Assembly: GCF_029931775.1 (NCBI RefSeq)
Contig: NC_079312.1
Coordinates: forward strand, 16,809,821 to 16,873,820
Source of the DNA: Euleptes europaea
Taxonomy: Eukaryota; Chordata; Lepidosauria; Squamata; Sphaerodactylidae
DNA length: 64,000 nt
Direction: 5' to 3'
Shown here: positions 42,872 through 53,589 of the stretch, one piece after another
Layout: each line of letters opens with the position of its first letter
Numbering within the stretch: position 1 is the first letter of the stretch
Translations under genes and position numbers: made by a program
Notes under the pieces: generated by a model
Databases searched by the model: none
What the model saw: the letters and a program-made list of their open reading frames with translations, nothing else
What the model was told of the DNA's origin: nothing

Positions 42872-43168
42872 ACATGGTAAGAACATAAGAAAAGCCCTGC
42901 TGGATCAGACCAAGGCCCATCAAGTCTAGCAGTCTGTTCACACCGTGGCCAACCAGGTGCCTCCAGGAAGCCCCCAAACAAGACGACTGCAGCAGCATAG
43001 TCCTGCCTGTGTTCCACAGCACCTAATATACTAGTATGTATAATATACTGCTCCTCTGATACTGGAGAGAATAGGAATGCAGTTTGACTAGTAGCCATGG
43101 ATAGCCCTAACCTCCATGAACATGTCAGCTCCCCTCTTAAAGCTTTCCAAGTTGGCAGCCATCACCAC
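42872..43168 (-). mobile_element. CR1-type LINE 3' end (minus)
   Basis: aagaacataagaaaagccct, ctggatcagaccaaggccca, cctgcctgtgttccacagca, ttggcagccatcaccacaa. Confidence 0.88.
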
Positions 43169-43337
43169 AATAAAATGAACTTGTAAGAGATAGAAGAAAC
43201 TTGAGGGAGAAATTAAACACCTTGAAAATCCTTAAAAAAAAAAAAGACTGAAAAAAGAAGCCAAAAGGAAACAATTGGACAGAAACTAAGGGAACTCCAA
43301 AACAAAGAGAGAAAACTAGAAGTGATAGCTGTATATT

Positions 43338-43585
43338 GCTGTGTGTGTGTTAAGTGCCGTCAAGTCACTTACAACTCATGGCGACCCTATGAATCAATGT
43401 GCTCCAAAATGTTCTATCATTAAAAGCCTTGCTCAAGTCTTGCAAACTGAGGGCCGTGGCTTCCTTGATTGAGTGAATCTATCTCATGTTGGGTCTTCCT
43501 ATTGTCCTGCCGCCTTCAACTTTTCTTTGCATTATTGTCTTTTCCAGTGACTCTTGTCTTCTCATATTTAATCTTTTTATTTAAT
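43338..43585 (-). mobile_element. BovB LINE 3' end
   Basis: tgtgtgtgttaagtgccgtc, ctatgaatcaatgtgctcc, atctcatgttgggtcttcc, ttgtcttttccagtgactc; it ends like the copy at 19948 (tcatatttaatctttttatt). Confidence 0.9.
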
Positions 43586-43722
43586 TTTGTTATTTATTCT
43601 TTTTTTAAAAAAGAATACTTGTGCTCTAATTTTTAACTTGGTTTTTAATTCTAGTTTCACAACTAAGTTTCAAATTTCACAACTAAGTTTCATTTTATGG
43701 CTTCAGTTAAGACATTTTAAAG

Positions 43723-44672
43723 CAGGCGTGGGGAACCTTTTTTCTGCCAAGGGCCATGTGGATATTTATAACATCATTCGTGGGCCATACAAAATTATCA
43801 GCGTCAAAATTAGCCTGCTATATTTGGTCAAACATTTAGCCAAGAGACACAACTGGAGACGGCTCTGAGTGTCTGCCATGTAGAGCGACTCGCTTTGAGC
43901 TCTGCCATCCCCAGCTGGGCCCAAGAGATTCAGGCAGGGCAACAAACACAAGACGGAGTGAGTGACAAGCTGCTCTGGGCTTGTAGGCGAAGGAGCCTGG
44001 TCCAGTAACGCCCTGATCCGACACTTTCCTGCCCTACGTGTCTTTTGCAGGACTTAGAGGGGAAAGAACCAGAAGGGGGTACTGACAAGCAGGCAGCTGC
44101 CCAGATGACCCCCCCATGTGGGCCAGCAGGCAGGCATCCAACTGGTGGTACACTCACCCACCTGGTGGCACAGGATGGTCTGTTGCACCAGCGGGGCGTA
44201 GCTGTCCAGCCACACTCATGGTCGGGGCTGGATTCCACAGCAAGCTCCTGCTACTTCCGCCTGCAGGGATGAAATGAGGACACACTGGCTAAGAACTCCC
44301 CCCCCGCGCGTGCGCATTCTGGCCCTGCTGCCTTTAACCCCACCATTGTTGACACTTTCGCCCCCAGCCCTCTTGTAGTACAGAGGAAATACGTTTCTCC
44401 ATGGCCTGGGTGGGAAAGGGTTAACACAATTTCTTGGGCGGTCCTAGCAGCTCCATAGCTAACGACTCTTCTGCAAGGGGGAAAGAAGGCTCCTTTTCTC
44501 TGCACAACAAACTCACATCCACCTTGAATAGAGGCTATTCCTGTTCGCAGGAGGGGGTGGATCGCCAGTCTTAGATCCTTCTGAGCTAGAGATCTGGCAG
44601 GACCCACGAAGGGCCAGACCAAATGCTTTCGTGGGCCTTATACACCCCCAGGCCTGACGTTCCCCACCCCTG
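43723..44672. mobile_element. Non-autonomous hAT element, 950 bp
   Basis: Ends caggcgtggggaacc and cgttccccacccctg, perfect 8-bp target duplication ttttaaag (43715-43722, 44673-44680). The interior (43860-44640) is GC-rich and unrelated to the flanks; minus-strand frames of about 100 codons there do not resemble a hAT transposase. 44681-45300 is AT-rich without features. Confidence 0.9.
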
Positions 44673-45314
44673 TTTTAAAGAATAGCAATTGAAATTTATT
44701 GTCTATAATGTTTAGTGTAGTTTTAAAAACAAAAATGTTCTGTCATTTGTTAAGGTTTAAAGATTGCATGTATTGAAGTCCTATCTTTGTATAATTTTTA
44801 GTGCATTTTCAAAACCGATGTGTTCAGTTAACAATCATTGTTTAAAGAAGGTCATATTGAAGCTCTTATCTTAACAAATGTTTTTTTCATTTCAGTACTT
44901 GTGTAATTCTAAACTGTTTAATGCAACGTAACCTATGCATTTTTTTAACTTGGGGCTATATTTGGATGGCTGTCAGGGAAATCGATAAACGTCTGTCAGG
45001 GAAAGTGAGGGAAATGGAAATTTAGTGGCAACCCTGTCGTTGATAACAGGTAGGTTTTCCCTTCAAGACAATGCAGTTAAGAGAACTCTGTCCTTGCCTC
45101 AAAATCACAGTGTTTATAGCATATTCTGGTTACCTGAAGGTGGCTATAAAGGCCGCTGTTTCCGGATTAGATAGTCAAAAGGAAAAGCTTTCAGTGTCTG
45201 CCGGAAGACTCCTTTTCTGTTTCTGGTGGAATTGAAGTTTATAGTTCTCAGAACAACAAAGAACACTCTTGCAGTGTCTCTTCCTACCCTTCCCACCTCC
45301 TACTGTTGGTCACA

Positions 45315-45640
45315 AAGGGGCACCCCTCCTTGCCCAGACCTCAAAACAAGGAGGAGACGATTCAGAGATTGGAAAAAGCAAAGAAGTTTATTCCATAAGC
45401 CAGCTGAGAGACAGAGGAGCATCAGCGCTCAAAGACAATTCTCCAAAGTTCCCTCCCAAGCGCCAAACAGTTATACCTTTCCCCATATCCCATATTTGGC
45501 ATTCTTCCCATTATAAACATTCCATTGGGTTATAAAGCACCCCTCCGTCCAAGTGATTATCTCTCTCTACTATTCCCGGAATGTACTCCAACTATCATCT
45601 TCTCCTCTGTCCTTGTCTTTACTAAAGCTAGCTGCAGTCT
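45315..45640 (-). mobile_element. LTR fossil fragment (minus), family A relative
   Basis: aaacaaggaggagacgattc, aaagaagtttattccataag, gccagctgagagacagagg. Same layout as 35415 and 45970. Incomplete. Confidence 0.4.
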
Positions 45641-45969
45641 CTACTTAATGTGGTGATTGTTACTCCTGTAGGTTCATTTAAAAATCACGATGCCCCTGCC
45701 AAGTCTGATGGCATTGGGTTATTTAGGGCTAAATCCCTGTGTGTCACTCTTCGACATGTTACATTCCAACTAGGACTGCCAAATGCCTGGTGGTGGCGGG
45801 TAAAATCCCACCAATCCACCGGGCTGCCCGCCGACCTGCTGAGGGCCGGCAGGCAACGGGTGCACATGCGCCTGCGCAATGCCCTATGTCACTTCCAGGT
45901 TTACCTAGAAGCGACGCAGATGCTGTAGCAACCTCTGCAGAAACTGATAGCCAAGAGGCCGGAGGCCAA

Positions 45970-46330
45970 GAGGCCCACACCTCTAAGGTTGCGATTACCA
46001 AGGAGGAGACGACTCAGGCATCAGGTAAAGGAGTTGTTTATTAAGCCGGCAGGAGAAAAGCACAGCAAGGCTGAAATCAGTTCTCCAAAGATTTCCGCCC
46101 AAGGATTATACATTTTTATACATATACATTATACATTTTTATAATACTTATACATTTTTGCATTGCCCATATTTGGAGTGCCTGTGATCCTACACCATCT
46201 ATTGGTTGCCCTGTCCCATGTCATTCTCTTGTCTCCCTGGTCTCCATGGTTTCTGCTATTTTGGGGGATTTCCATGGTGGGTCTGGGTATTGGTAATGTC
46301 TATATCTGTGTTCCCCAGGTGTTAGCGATT
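45970..46330 (-). mobile_element. LTR fossil fragment (minus), family A
   Basis: gattaccaaggaggagacga, gtaaaggagttgtttattaa, gccggcaggagaaaagcac; close to 35415. Ends uncertain. 46330-47257 shows no gene or clear repeat. Confidence 0.42.
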
Positions 46331-47473
46331 TGCATCTTGCAGGGTCAGTGACTATTGCTTTTGCCAACTTTGTGGTTAGTAGTTTTGCTTACGTGACAGT
46401 TAGTAATAGAGCTTCAGGTGTCTTGATCTTCACTCCCTATCCTGTCATGGCCTTCTCTGTTCTTGTCACTAACTGACTTCCTTCAGCCTACATCCTGCAT
46501 CCTGTCTGGTGCATGCCTTTTTCTATTCCATTGTCTAAGGGTTTTCTAGCAGTTGAGACTTTTAGCCTGGGACCTTGGGAGCTCTCGGGAGTTTCCAATA
46601 CCTGGGCCAGCTGCAGCTGGCCCGTCCATCAAAACACTACAGAAACCATAAGAGTTTTGGCAGAGACTGATAGAGTGTCCGTGTCGCTTCCAAGTAAAAC
46701 TGGAAGTGACGTAGGCGTGTTGCGTGGGACGCATGTACACATTGCTCCAGGCACACACACAGACTACACACTCCAGCAACATGCTGAAAAGCTCCCGCCG
46801 ATGGAGCTTCGGGACCTGGTAAGCCTATTCCCAACTATCACACAACCATGCCCGTTTATACTGCATGGCTACAAATTCAGCCTGGCTAAGGATTAAACTA
46901 TGTTGCATGACTGATGACTCTAAGCCAGATGCCACTATCTCAGTGGTTCGCAATCTTTTTTGCTCCATTCCTCCCTTTCACCATTGCTCAGAATATAATT
47001 CCCCCCTTCCCAAGAGAGTCACAAACTTTATTGAATGTTGCAGATTAAATTAAAAACAAACTACAACTTTATAGATTGTGCATACTCTGCAGGACATCAC
47101 ACTTTGCTGAATAGTGATCCCAATTCCCCCCCCCCTGGAACCCTAAAAGTCCCCCCTGCGGGGGAGATTCTCCCCTTGTTGAGAACCCATGCCCTATCTG
47201 ATTAGATTAACTCTTGCATGCCTTGTACGTTACTTACGTGCTGCGCTGTATGTCCTACAGTGAGGGGGGAAAGTATTTGATCCCCTGCTAAATTTGCCTG
47301 TTTGCCTTCTGACAAAGAAATGACAAGTCGATAATTTTAATGGTAGGTTTATTGTAGCTGTGAAAAACAGAATAACAACAGGAAAACCCCCAGAAACCCA
47401 GAAGACAAAAGTCAGAGATTGATGTGCATTATAATGAGTGAAATAAGTATTTGATCCCCTATCAACCAGCCAG

Positions 47474-47657
47474 GTTAGGGTTAGGGTTCTGCTGTCGACA
47501 GAAGCAATCCATCAGATTCCAAACTAGCCACCATGACCAAGACCAAAGAGCTGTCCAAGGATGTCAGGGACAAGATTGTAGACCTGCACAAGGCTGGACT
47601 GGGCTACAGACTATTGCCAAGCAGCTTGGTGAGAAGGTGACAACCCTAACCCTAACC
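47474..47657. repeat. Two telomere-like hexamer pairs in opposite orientation
   Basis: gttagggttagggtt at 47474-47488 and aaccctaaccctaacc at 47642-47657, both inside the Tc1 element and at places where family sequence appears to be missing. Confidence 0.85.
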
Positions 47658-47791
47658 GTCAACCTCCCTCGGTCTGGGGCTCCATGCAAGATCTCATCTC
47701 ATGGAGTTGCAATGATCATGAGAACGGTGATGAAGCAGCCCAGAACTACATGGGGGGAACTTGTCAATGATCTCAGGGCAGCTGGGACCAT

Positions 47792-48098
47792 AAAAAAGGT
47801 AAAGGTAAAGGTCCCCTGTGCAAGCACCAGGTCATTCCTGACCCATGGGGAGACGTCACATCCTGACGTTTTCTAGGCAGACTTTGTTTGCGGGGTGGTT
47901 TGCCAGTGCCTTCCCCAGTCATCTTCCCTTTACCCCCAGCAAGCTGGGTACTCATTTGACCGACCTCGGAAGGATGGAAGGCTGAGTCGACCTTGAGCCG
48001 GCTACCTGAAACCGACTTCCGTCGGGATCGAACTCAGGTCGTGAGCAGAGCTTTTGACTGCAGTACTGCAGCTTAACACTCTGCGCCACGGGGCTCCT
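47792..48098 (-). mobile_element. Sauria-type SINE inserted in Tc1
   Basis: Inverse copy (gtaaaggtaaaggtcccctg at its 3' end, ctgcagtactgcagcttaac near the tRNA-like head), flanked by a perfect 12-bp duplication agctgggaccat (47780-47791, 48099-48110). Confidence 0.92.
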
Positions 48099-48114
48099 AG
48101 CTGGGACCATAGTC

Positions 48115-48500
48115 TGTCGGAAATACAAGCATGCTATAATATTATGACAGGACAGCTGGTCAGAAAGAGCTGTCAGTACCTGTCAGATCAACAGGATCTG
48201 GGCTGATGTAAGAGGCTGTAATGGCCTGCAGCAGCAGTGTAAACTGGAAGGAACCAGATATGGCCAGAAGCATGATGCAATGCTGTGGGTGTAACAGCAG
48301 GTGGCCTGATAGATATCTGGTGGTAATATGTATATAAGTGTGTAGCCTCTAAGTCTCAGTGTTGGGGTGTTATGCTGAGGACTAAGCCGGAGGCTATGCT
48401 GGATATTTGATACACTATAAATAAACTAAGCACTTTTATAGTAGCTGACGTCTGGTGGAGTGTTTTGGACCAACTGATTAAACTCGCTGAACTCCGTGAT
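48115..48500 (+). mobile_element. Solo LTR fossil inserted in Tc1, family B
   Basis: About 386 bp beginning tgtcggaaatacaagcatg, with a tatataag TATA-type motif at 48331-48338 and an aataaa signal at 48419-48424. It is flanked by atagtc (48109-48114, 48501-48506) made from Tc1/SINE-junction sequence. It looks whole as an LTR, with no internal region; it is younger than both the Tc1 and the SINE. Confidence 0.75.
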
Positions 48501-49756
48501 ATAGTCACCATGAAAACAGTTGGTAACACACTACGCCGTGAAGGACTGAGATCTTGCAGAGCCCGCAAGGTCCCCTTTCTCAAGACAGCACATGTACAGG
48601 CCCGTCTGCAGTTTGCCAATGCACATCTGAATGACCCAGAGGAGAACTGGGTGAAAGTGTTGTGGTCAGATGAGACCAAAATCGAGCTCTTTGGCATCAA
48701 CTCAACTTGCTGTGTTTGGAGGAGGAGGAATGCTGCCTACAACCCCAAGAACACCATCCCCACCGTCAAACATGGAGGGGGACATATTATGCTTTGGGGG
48801 TGTTTGTCTGCTAAGGGGACAGGACACCTTCGCCGCATCGAAGGGACGATGGACGGGACCATGTATCGTCAAATCTTGGGTGAGCGCCTTCTTCCCTCAG
48901 CCAGACCCATTGAAAATGGGTCGAGGATGGGTATTCCAGCATGACAATGACCCAAAACACACGGCCAAGGCAACAAAAGAGTGGCTCAAGAAGAAGCACA
49001 TTAAGGTCCTGGAGTGCCTATCCAGTCTCCAGACATTAATCCCATCAAAAATCTGTGGAGGGAGCTGAAGGTTTGAGTAGCTACACATCAGCCTCAAAAT
49101 CTTACTGACTTGGAGAGGATCTGCAAAGAGGAGTGGGGCAAAATACTTCCAGAGGTGTGTGCAAACTTGGTGGCCACCTACAAGACACGTCTGACCTCTG
49201 TAATTGGCAACAAGAGTTTTGCCACCAAGTACTAAGTCATCTTTTGCAAAGGGATCAAATATTTATTTCACTCATTATAATGCGCATCACTCTCTGACTT
49301 TTGTCTTCTGGGTTTCTGGGTTTTTTCCTGTTGTTATTCTGTCTCTCACAGCTACAATAAACCTACCATTAAAATTATGGACTGGTCATTTCTTCGTCAG
49401 AGGGCAAACGGGCAAATTCAGCAGGGGATCAAATACTTTTCCCCCTCACTGTATATGGGCCCTCACAACTGCACGGCCAACCTTCTGAACCAAGGTCTGA
49501 GGCCTCCTTTTTTATTTCCACGACTACTCACCCACCAACATGCCCCTACCTTCCTGCCCATCCTTCCTCTCATCTCTCATGAGCCATTCCACTTTCTCCA
49601 TCCCATGGATAATTTTCTAAACTTCTGTCAGGCCCTCCCCTTTGCCTTGTTTTTGCTAAACTAAGAAGTCTTAGACTGTCCGGCCTGCTTTGCCTTCAGA
49701 CCGGGTATTTTCTTCACACACTTCATGGCTAAGCTTCTGCTGGTCTCCTGAGATGA

Positions 49757-50110
<354 letters not shown>

Positions 50111-51118
50111 TAAATCCGACCTTTTAAATGCCTATTCACGGTCCCGATGCAAGATGAGAAAGTCAAGCAAATTCCGCCCCCACCCTCCTGCTCCTTCGTT
50201 CCTTCGTTTGCATAGCCATTAGCAATTGTTGTTTGCATAGCTAATCCAGCGGCTGTGATTCTTTGTGCTTCCTTGAGTGGATACTTCGAGGCAGGGACGG
50301 AACAAAGACAAACGGTTGCTTTAAAGGGGCTTTTAAGAAATGTGAAAGCAGGTATGCACTGGCTTCGCAGTGACGTCTAGAATGATGGTTCAGCGTGAAA
50401 AACTAAAAAATATATGCAGAGCACTTCAGCCTGGAACACGCTGCTAATTACCAAGCATAAATGGCCTGTGTGTTTTAGGGCCTGCTCTCGGTTGATGTGG
50501 GACATGATGCCACCCGGTTGTTCTCCTCAGTGCTCTAACTGACCTGGATTCAAACAACAATTGGGAAAAGTCTCTTCTGAGGCAGAGTTCTAGGAGAGCC
50601 ACTGCCAGTGAACATAAACGATGGCCTGAACACCAGCTGCAGCTGTAAAGGAAGTGTTATAACTCAAAGGAAGAACGCAGAAAGCCCTGAGTTCGGTTCT
50701 TGCCCCCTCCAGTTGAAGGATCTTAGTTATCTGGGATTGGGACAGACCCTTCCTTTCCCATTCCCAGAACCTCTCCCGGTCAGAGCAGGCAATTCCAGAC
50801 CAACAAGATTGCTAAGCATGTTCGTATGGTGGGGATTCCTCGGCAGAGAGGTCCGTGTGGAAAAGCCTTCCGTAGAAGCAGGGAGCTTGCAAGCCACTTG
50901 TCTATTGCAGGCCGAAGACAGGTGCTGAGATTAAAGCCAGCAGAGCGGTGTTTCTGAGCTCTGTCTCAGTCCATCGCTTGTCTGCGCACAGCAGGATCTG
51001 CACCCTCTTTCCCTCTTCGACGGACAGGTGAAAATCAGCTCTTGCTTCACCAACTGTGTGCCCCGGTACGTGACAGAGATACAAAAGTGCTCCTGACCCT
51101 CTCCCTCTTTCCTTCCAG

Positions 51119-51244
51119 CCAGAAATGCAGGATACCTAGTTCTAAAGCCAGACCTGATCTCCCGCCTCGAAGGAGGGGAGGTGATTTGGCTACCTGATCC
51201 TCCAGAGATCACAGAGAGGCAGGCATCTTCCGGCTCCAGCTCAG
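51119..51244 (+). CDS. KRAB-B box exon of the KRAB-ZNF gene
   Basis: 126-bp exon, phase 1-1, acceptor ccctctttccttccag, donor CTCAG|GTAAGG. It codes A-R-N-A-G-Y-L-V-L-K-P-D-L-I-S-R-L-E-G-G then EVIWLPDPPEITERQ, ending SSGSSSG. G-[FY]-x-V-x-KPDLISxLExGE-x-x-W is the KRAB-B signature. This module usually strengthens KRAB-A repression. The intron 49935-51118 has no recognised repeat or exon. Confidence 0.93.
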
Positions 51245-52234
51245 GTAAGGAGTCTGCAATGCCAGCTGAGATTTCCTTTGCTGGTGTTATTGTGGCCCAA
51301 TTCCCCTCTATACCCGGCAGTATTAAATGCACACATTAATGGTTAGAGTTTCAGTCTAGGGGAGCCCTGGGTTCAAACCCTCCTTATTTATGCAGCTTCC
51401 TGGGTGATTGTGGGCCAGGTCTTCTCAAATAGTTAAGCCAACTTTTTGAGGAAGATTGCATCCTTTTCAAAACTTGATTTTGAATGTATGTCCTGAGTCT
51501 TTAAGTATTGAGGCAGGCCTGCTGGACCTTTCCTGATACCTGACAACTTAGAAGTTAAGTTTTGTGCAAAGTGTGGCAGCCATTTGGGGGTTGATAAGGC
51601 AACTGGCCAGTTCTATATTTCAATGAAATTGCCACTCATGTTTGCTTGGTTTCTCTTTATTCCCCTTCTGCAATCCATGTGCAAAGTGTGGCAGCCATTT
51701 TGGGTTGGGCTCCGCCTCTTGTGGCAGCCATTTTGGTGTGGCGCTCACCATTCTCTCACAGAATTCCAGAAGCACCTGCAGGCTCAAAAAGGTTGGGGAC
51801 TCCTGCTATAAATAACATTTCTTTGGCTTTATTTGGGGGACTTGGTTTGGAAAATAGGCATACGGAGCAAGGATCAGTAATTGCTTACAAACCTGTATAT
51901 CTCATGATATCACCAAGTCAAACAAGTCAGTTTTGTGTTTAAAATGTGCAGTGACTGTCTTTTGAGCCATAGTTTATTTGATGTATAACACCACCTTTGC
52001 ATCTGCAGCTATTTTACCAATCTGTGCAAATCCATTGGCTTCAGCACCACATTCTGAAATGCAAGATGTCCTATAAAGCAGCTGAGTTTCTTTGACCTAT
52101 TGTCAGCTGCAGGTCATATCAAAGAAAGATATAGTAACCGGCCAGTTCTATATTGCAATAAAATTGCCACTCATCAATATGCAAACTCTTGCTGATCTTC
52201 TCTTTCTTTCTTGTTTTTCTGGTGACATAATGGT

Positions 52235-52445
52235 TTGTTCGCCCCGACCTGGATGGCCCAGGCTAGCCTGATCTCATTGATCTCAAAAGCTAAGCAGGAT
52301 CGCTTTTGATTAGTACTTGGATGGGAAAACATCAGAGAGGCCCAGAGTTGTTACACAGAAGCAGGCAATAGCAAACCACTCTCTGAATGCATCTTGCCTT
52401 GAAAACCCTATAGGGTCACTATTAGTCGGCTGCAAATAGATGCCA
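52235..52445 (+). mobile_element. 5S-rRNA-derived SINE (forward)
   Basis: cctgatctcattgatctcaa, aaagctaagcaggatcgc and ttagtacttggatggg match 5S rRNA; the tail gaaaaccctatagggtcact then agtcggctgcaaatagatg is BovB-like. Only module 1 of the exon array has it. Confidence 0.85.
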
Positions 52446-52600
52446 CTTTCCACCAGCAATTGTGTATTCTGCCTTGTAGGTCTGTGTTAGTAGAATGATG
52501 GTCTTCAAAGACTCTAAATGAATGAAATCAACTCCCATCATCAGATTCTCCCTTCCAGGTTGAAGGCAGGATTCTTTCTTAATCTTCCTGTTTATTCCAG

Positions 52601-52903
52601 CAGATAACGGCCATCCAAATGTGAACAAAGAGGAGCTTTACCCATCAAGGAAAGAAATTAAAATATTATTGCACAGAGTCCAAGAGAGCATTTCCAAATG
52701 TCAACAGAGAGGAGAAAATTCTAGGATACCCTGTGAACCAGAGAGACCTCAAGGAGGATACGATGGAAAGAAAAGGGCTGAAACCTCTCCTCACGAAGAG
52801 AACGGTGGAGTTATCAGCGAACCATCAGATGAAAAGAGAAGTCACGGGAGTGAGAGACCAAAGGCGTGCACAGCAGAGGGGCAAGAATCCTCCCCCAAAG
52901 ATG
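52601..52903 (+). CDS. Tandem linker exon, copy 1 (KRAB-ZNF gene)
   Basis: 303-bp exon, phase 1-1, between tttattccag and donor GATG|GTAAGAGG. It codes 101 residues: a short head (ADNGHPNVNKEELYPSRK), a conserved amphipathic stretch KEIKILLHRVQESISKCQQR, then a Lys/Glu/Ser/Gly-rich, probably disordered tail (ERPQGGYDGKKRAETSPH, GQESSPKDG). No known domain recognised. The acceptor is a tandem NAGNAG (ccag-cag), making one Ala optional. It is paralogous to exons at 58605 and 59297 and a dead copy at 55664. Position between KRAB-B and the fingers suggests a spacer; the conserved helix could bind a partner. Confidence 0.82.
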
Positions 52904-53589
52904 GTAAGAGGGAAGGGTATTTTGACAGAAGGGTGGGACGTAGATAATGGGAGAACTCTTAGAGCAGCAAAACCAACTGTGCCTCAAACTGCAAATGGAT
53001 GTGAGCAATAACCCCTGATGATATTTGTGAGCCACCCCAAAGCTGGAGAGAAATGGTAACAGTGCTTGATTTGAAATATTTCTAGATTTATTTCTCACCG
53101 AACATGAGATGTAGTAAAGCTCTACCTGGACTCTGCCACCTCAGATTGTAGGTGAAATAATCTTCAAGGAAAAGAAGCTTCCTACATGTAGAAAACTAGC
53201 ACACAAACATATGCCCCTCCCATAATATCACTGTTTCAATAATAGGATGAGAAAAACGTACACACATATGAAGTGTCTGCAAACACACACACCCTTTTCA
53301 CAATGGGGATTTCAATATTCAAGGTTTTCTGGAGAGGAGAGAGTCATTTGCACTGTTCTGGAAACACGTCACCATTGCCTAAGTGGTTTGTGATACAGCA
53401 TTCATGCATGAGAGACACAGAAGTGCACAACTGCATAAGAGGCCTGAGGAATCAATTTCCACATGGTGTGCTGGTGGCCACTTTTCTCTTTTTTTTTCAC
53501 TTCCTACCCCTTTACATTCCTTGGTTTCTTTTTATTCCCCTTCTGTAATTCTTGTGTAAAGTGTGGCAGCCATTTTGATTGGGCTCCAT

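Larger units (their letters stand above)
47258..49451 (+). mobile_element. Tc1-type DNA transposon (dead), with nested SINE and LTR
   Basis: Flanked by TA (47256-47257, 49452-49453). Inverted ends of about 200 bp begin cagtgaggggggaaagtat and close with atactttt-ccccctcactg. The transposase starts [20 protein letters not shown] at 47533. Downstream are [11 protein letters not shown] (first catalytic Asp), IPTVKHGGG and [15 protein letters not shown] (second Asp) and a worn PIKNLWRELK region (Glu; Ile-Glu of the family replaced by Ile-Lys). Frameshifts near 48900 and 49020 and a stop after ELK, plus loss of part of the helix-turn-helix region near 47640, make it inactive. Without the two insertions it is about 1.5 kb, the usual Tc1 size. 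Confidence 0.95.

Noticed and set aside
43930-44622. Two minus-strand frames of 102 and 123 codons inside the hAT element
   Set aside because: GC-rich DNA makes long frames by chance; neither resembles a transposase (no DDE/hAT dimerisation motifs).
50608-50928. Possible extra exon between KRAB-A and KRAB-B
   Set aside because: Text such as gtgtggaaaagccttccgtag hints at finger-like coding, but there is no C2H2 pattern and no matching splice pair.
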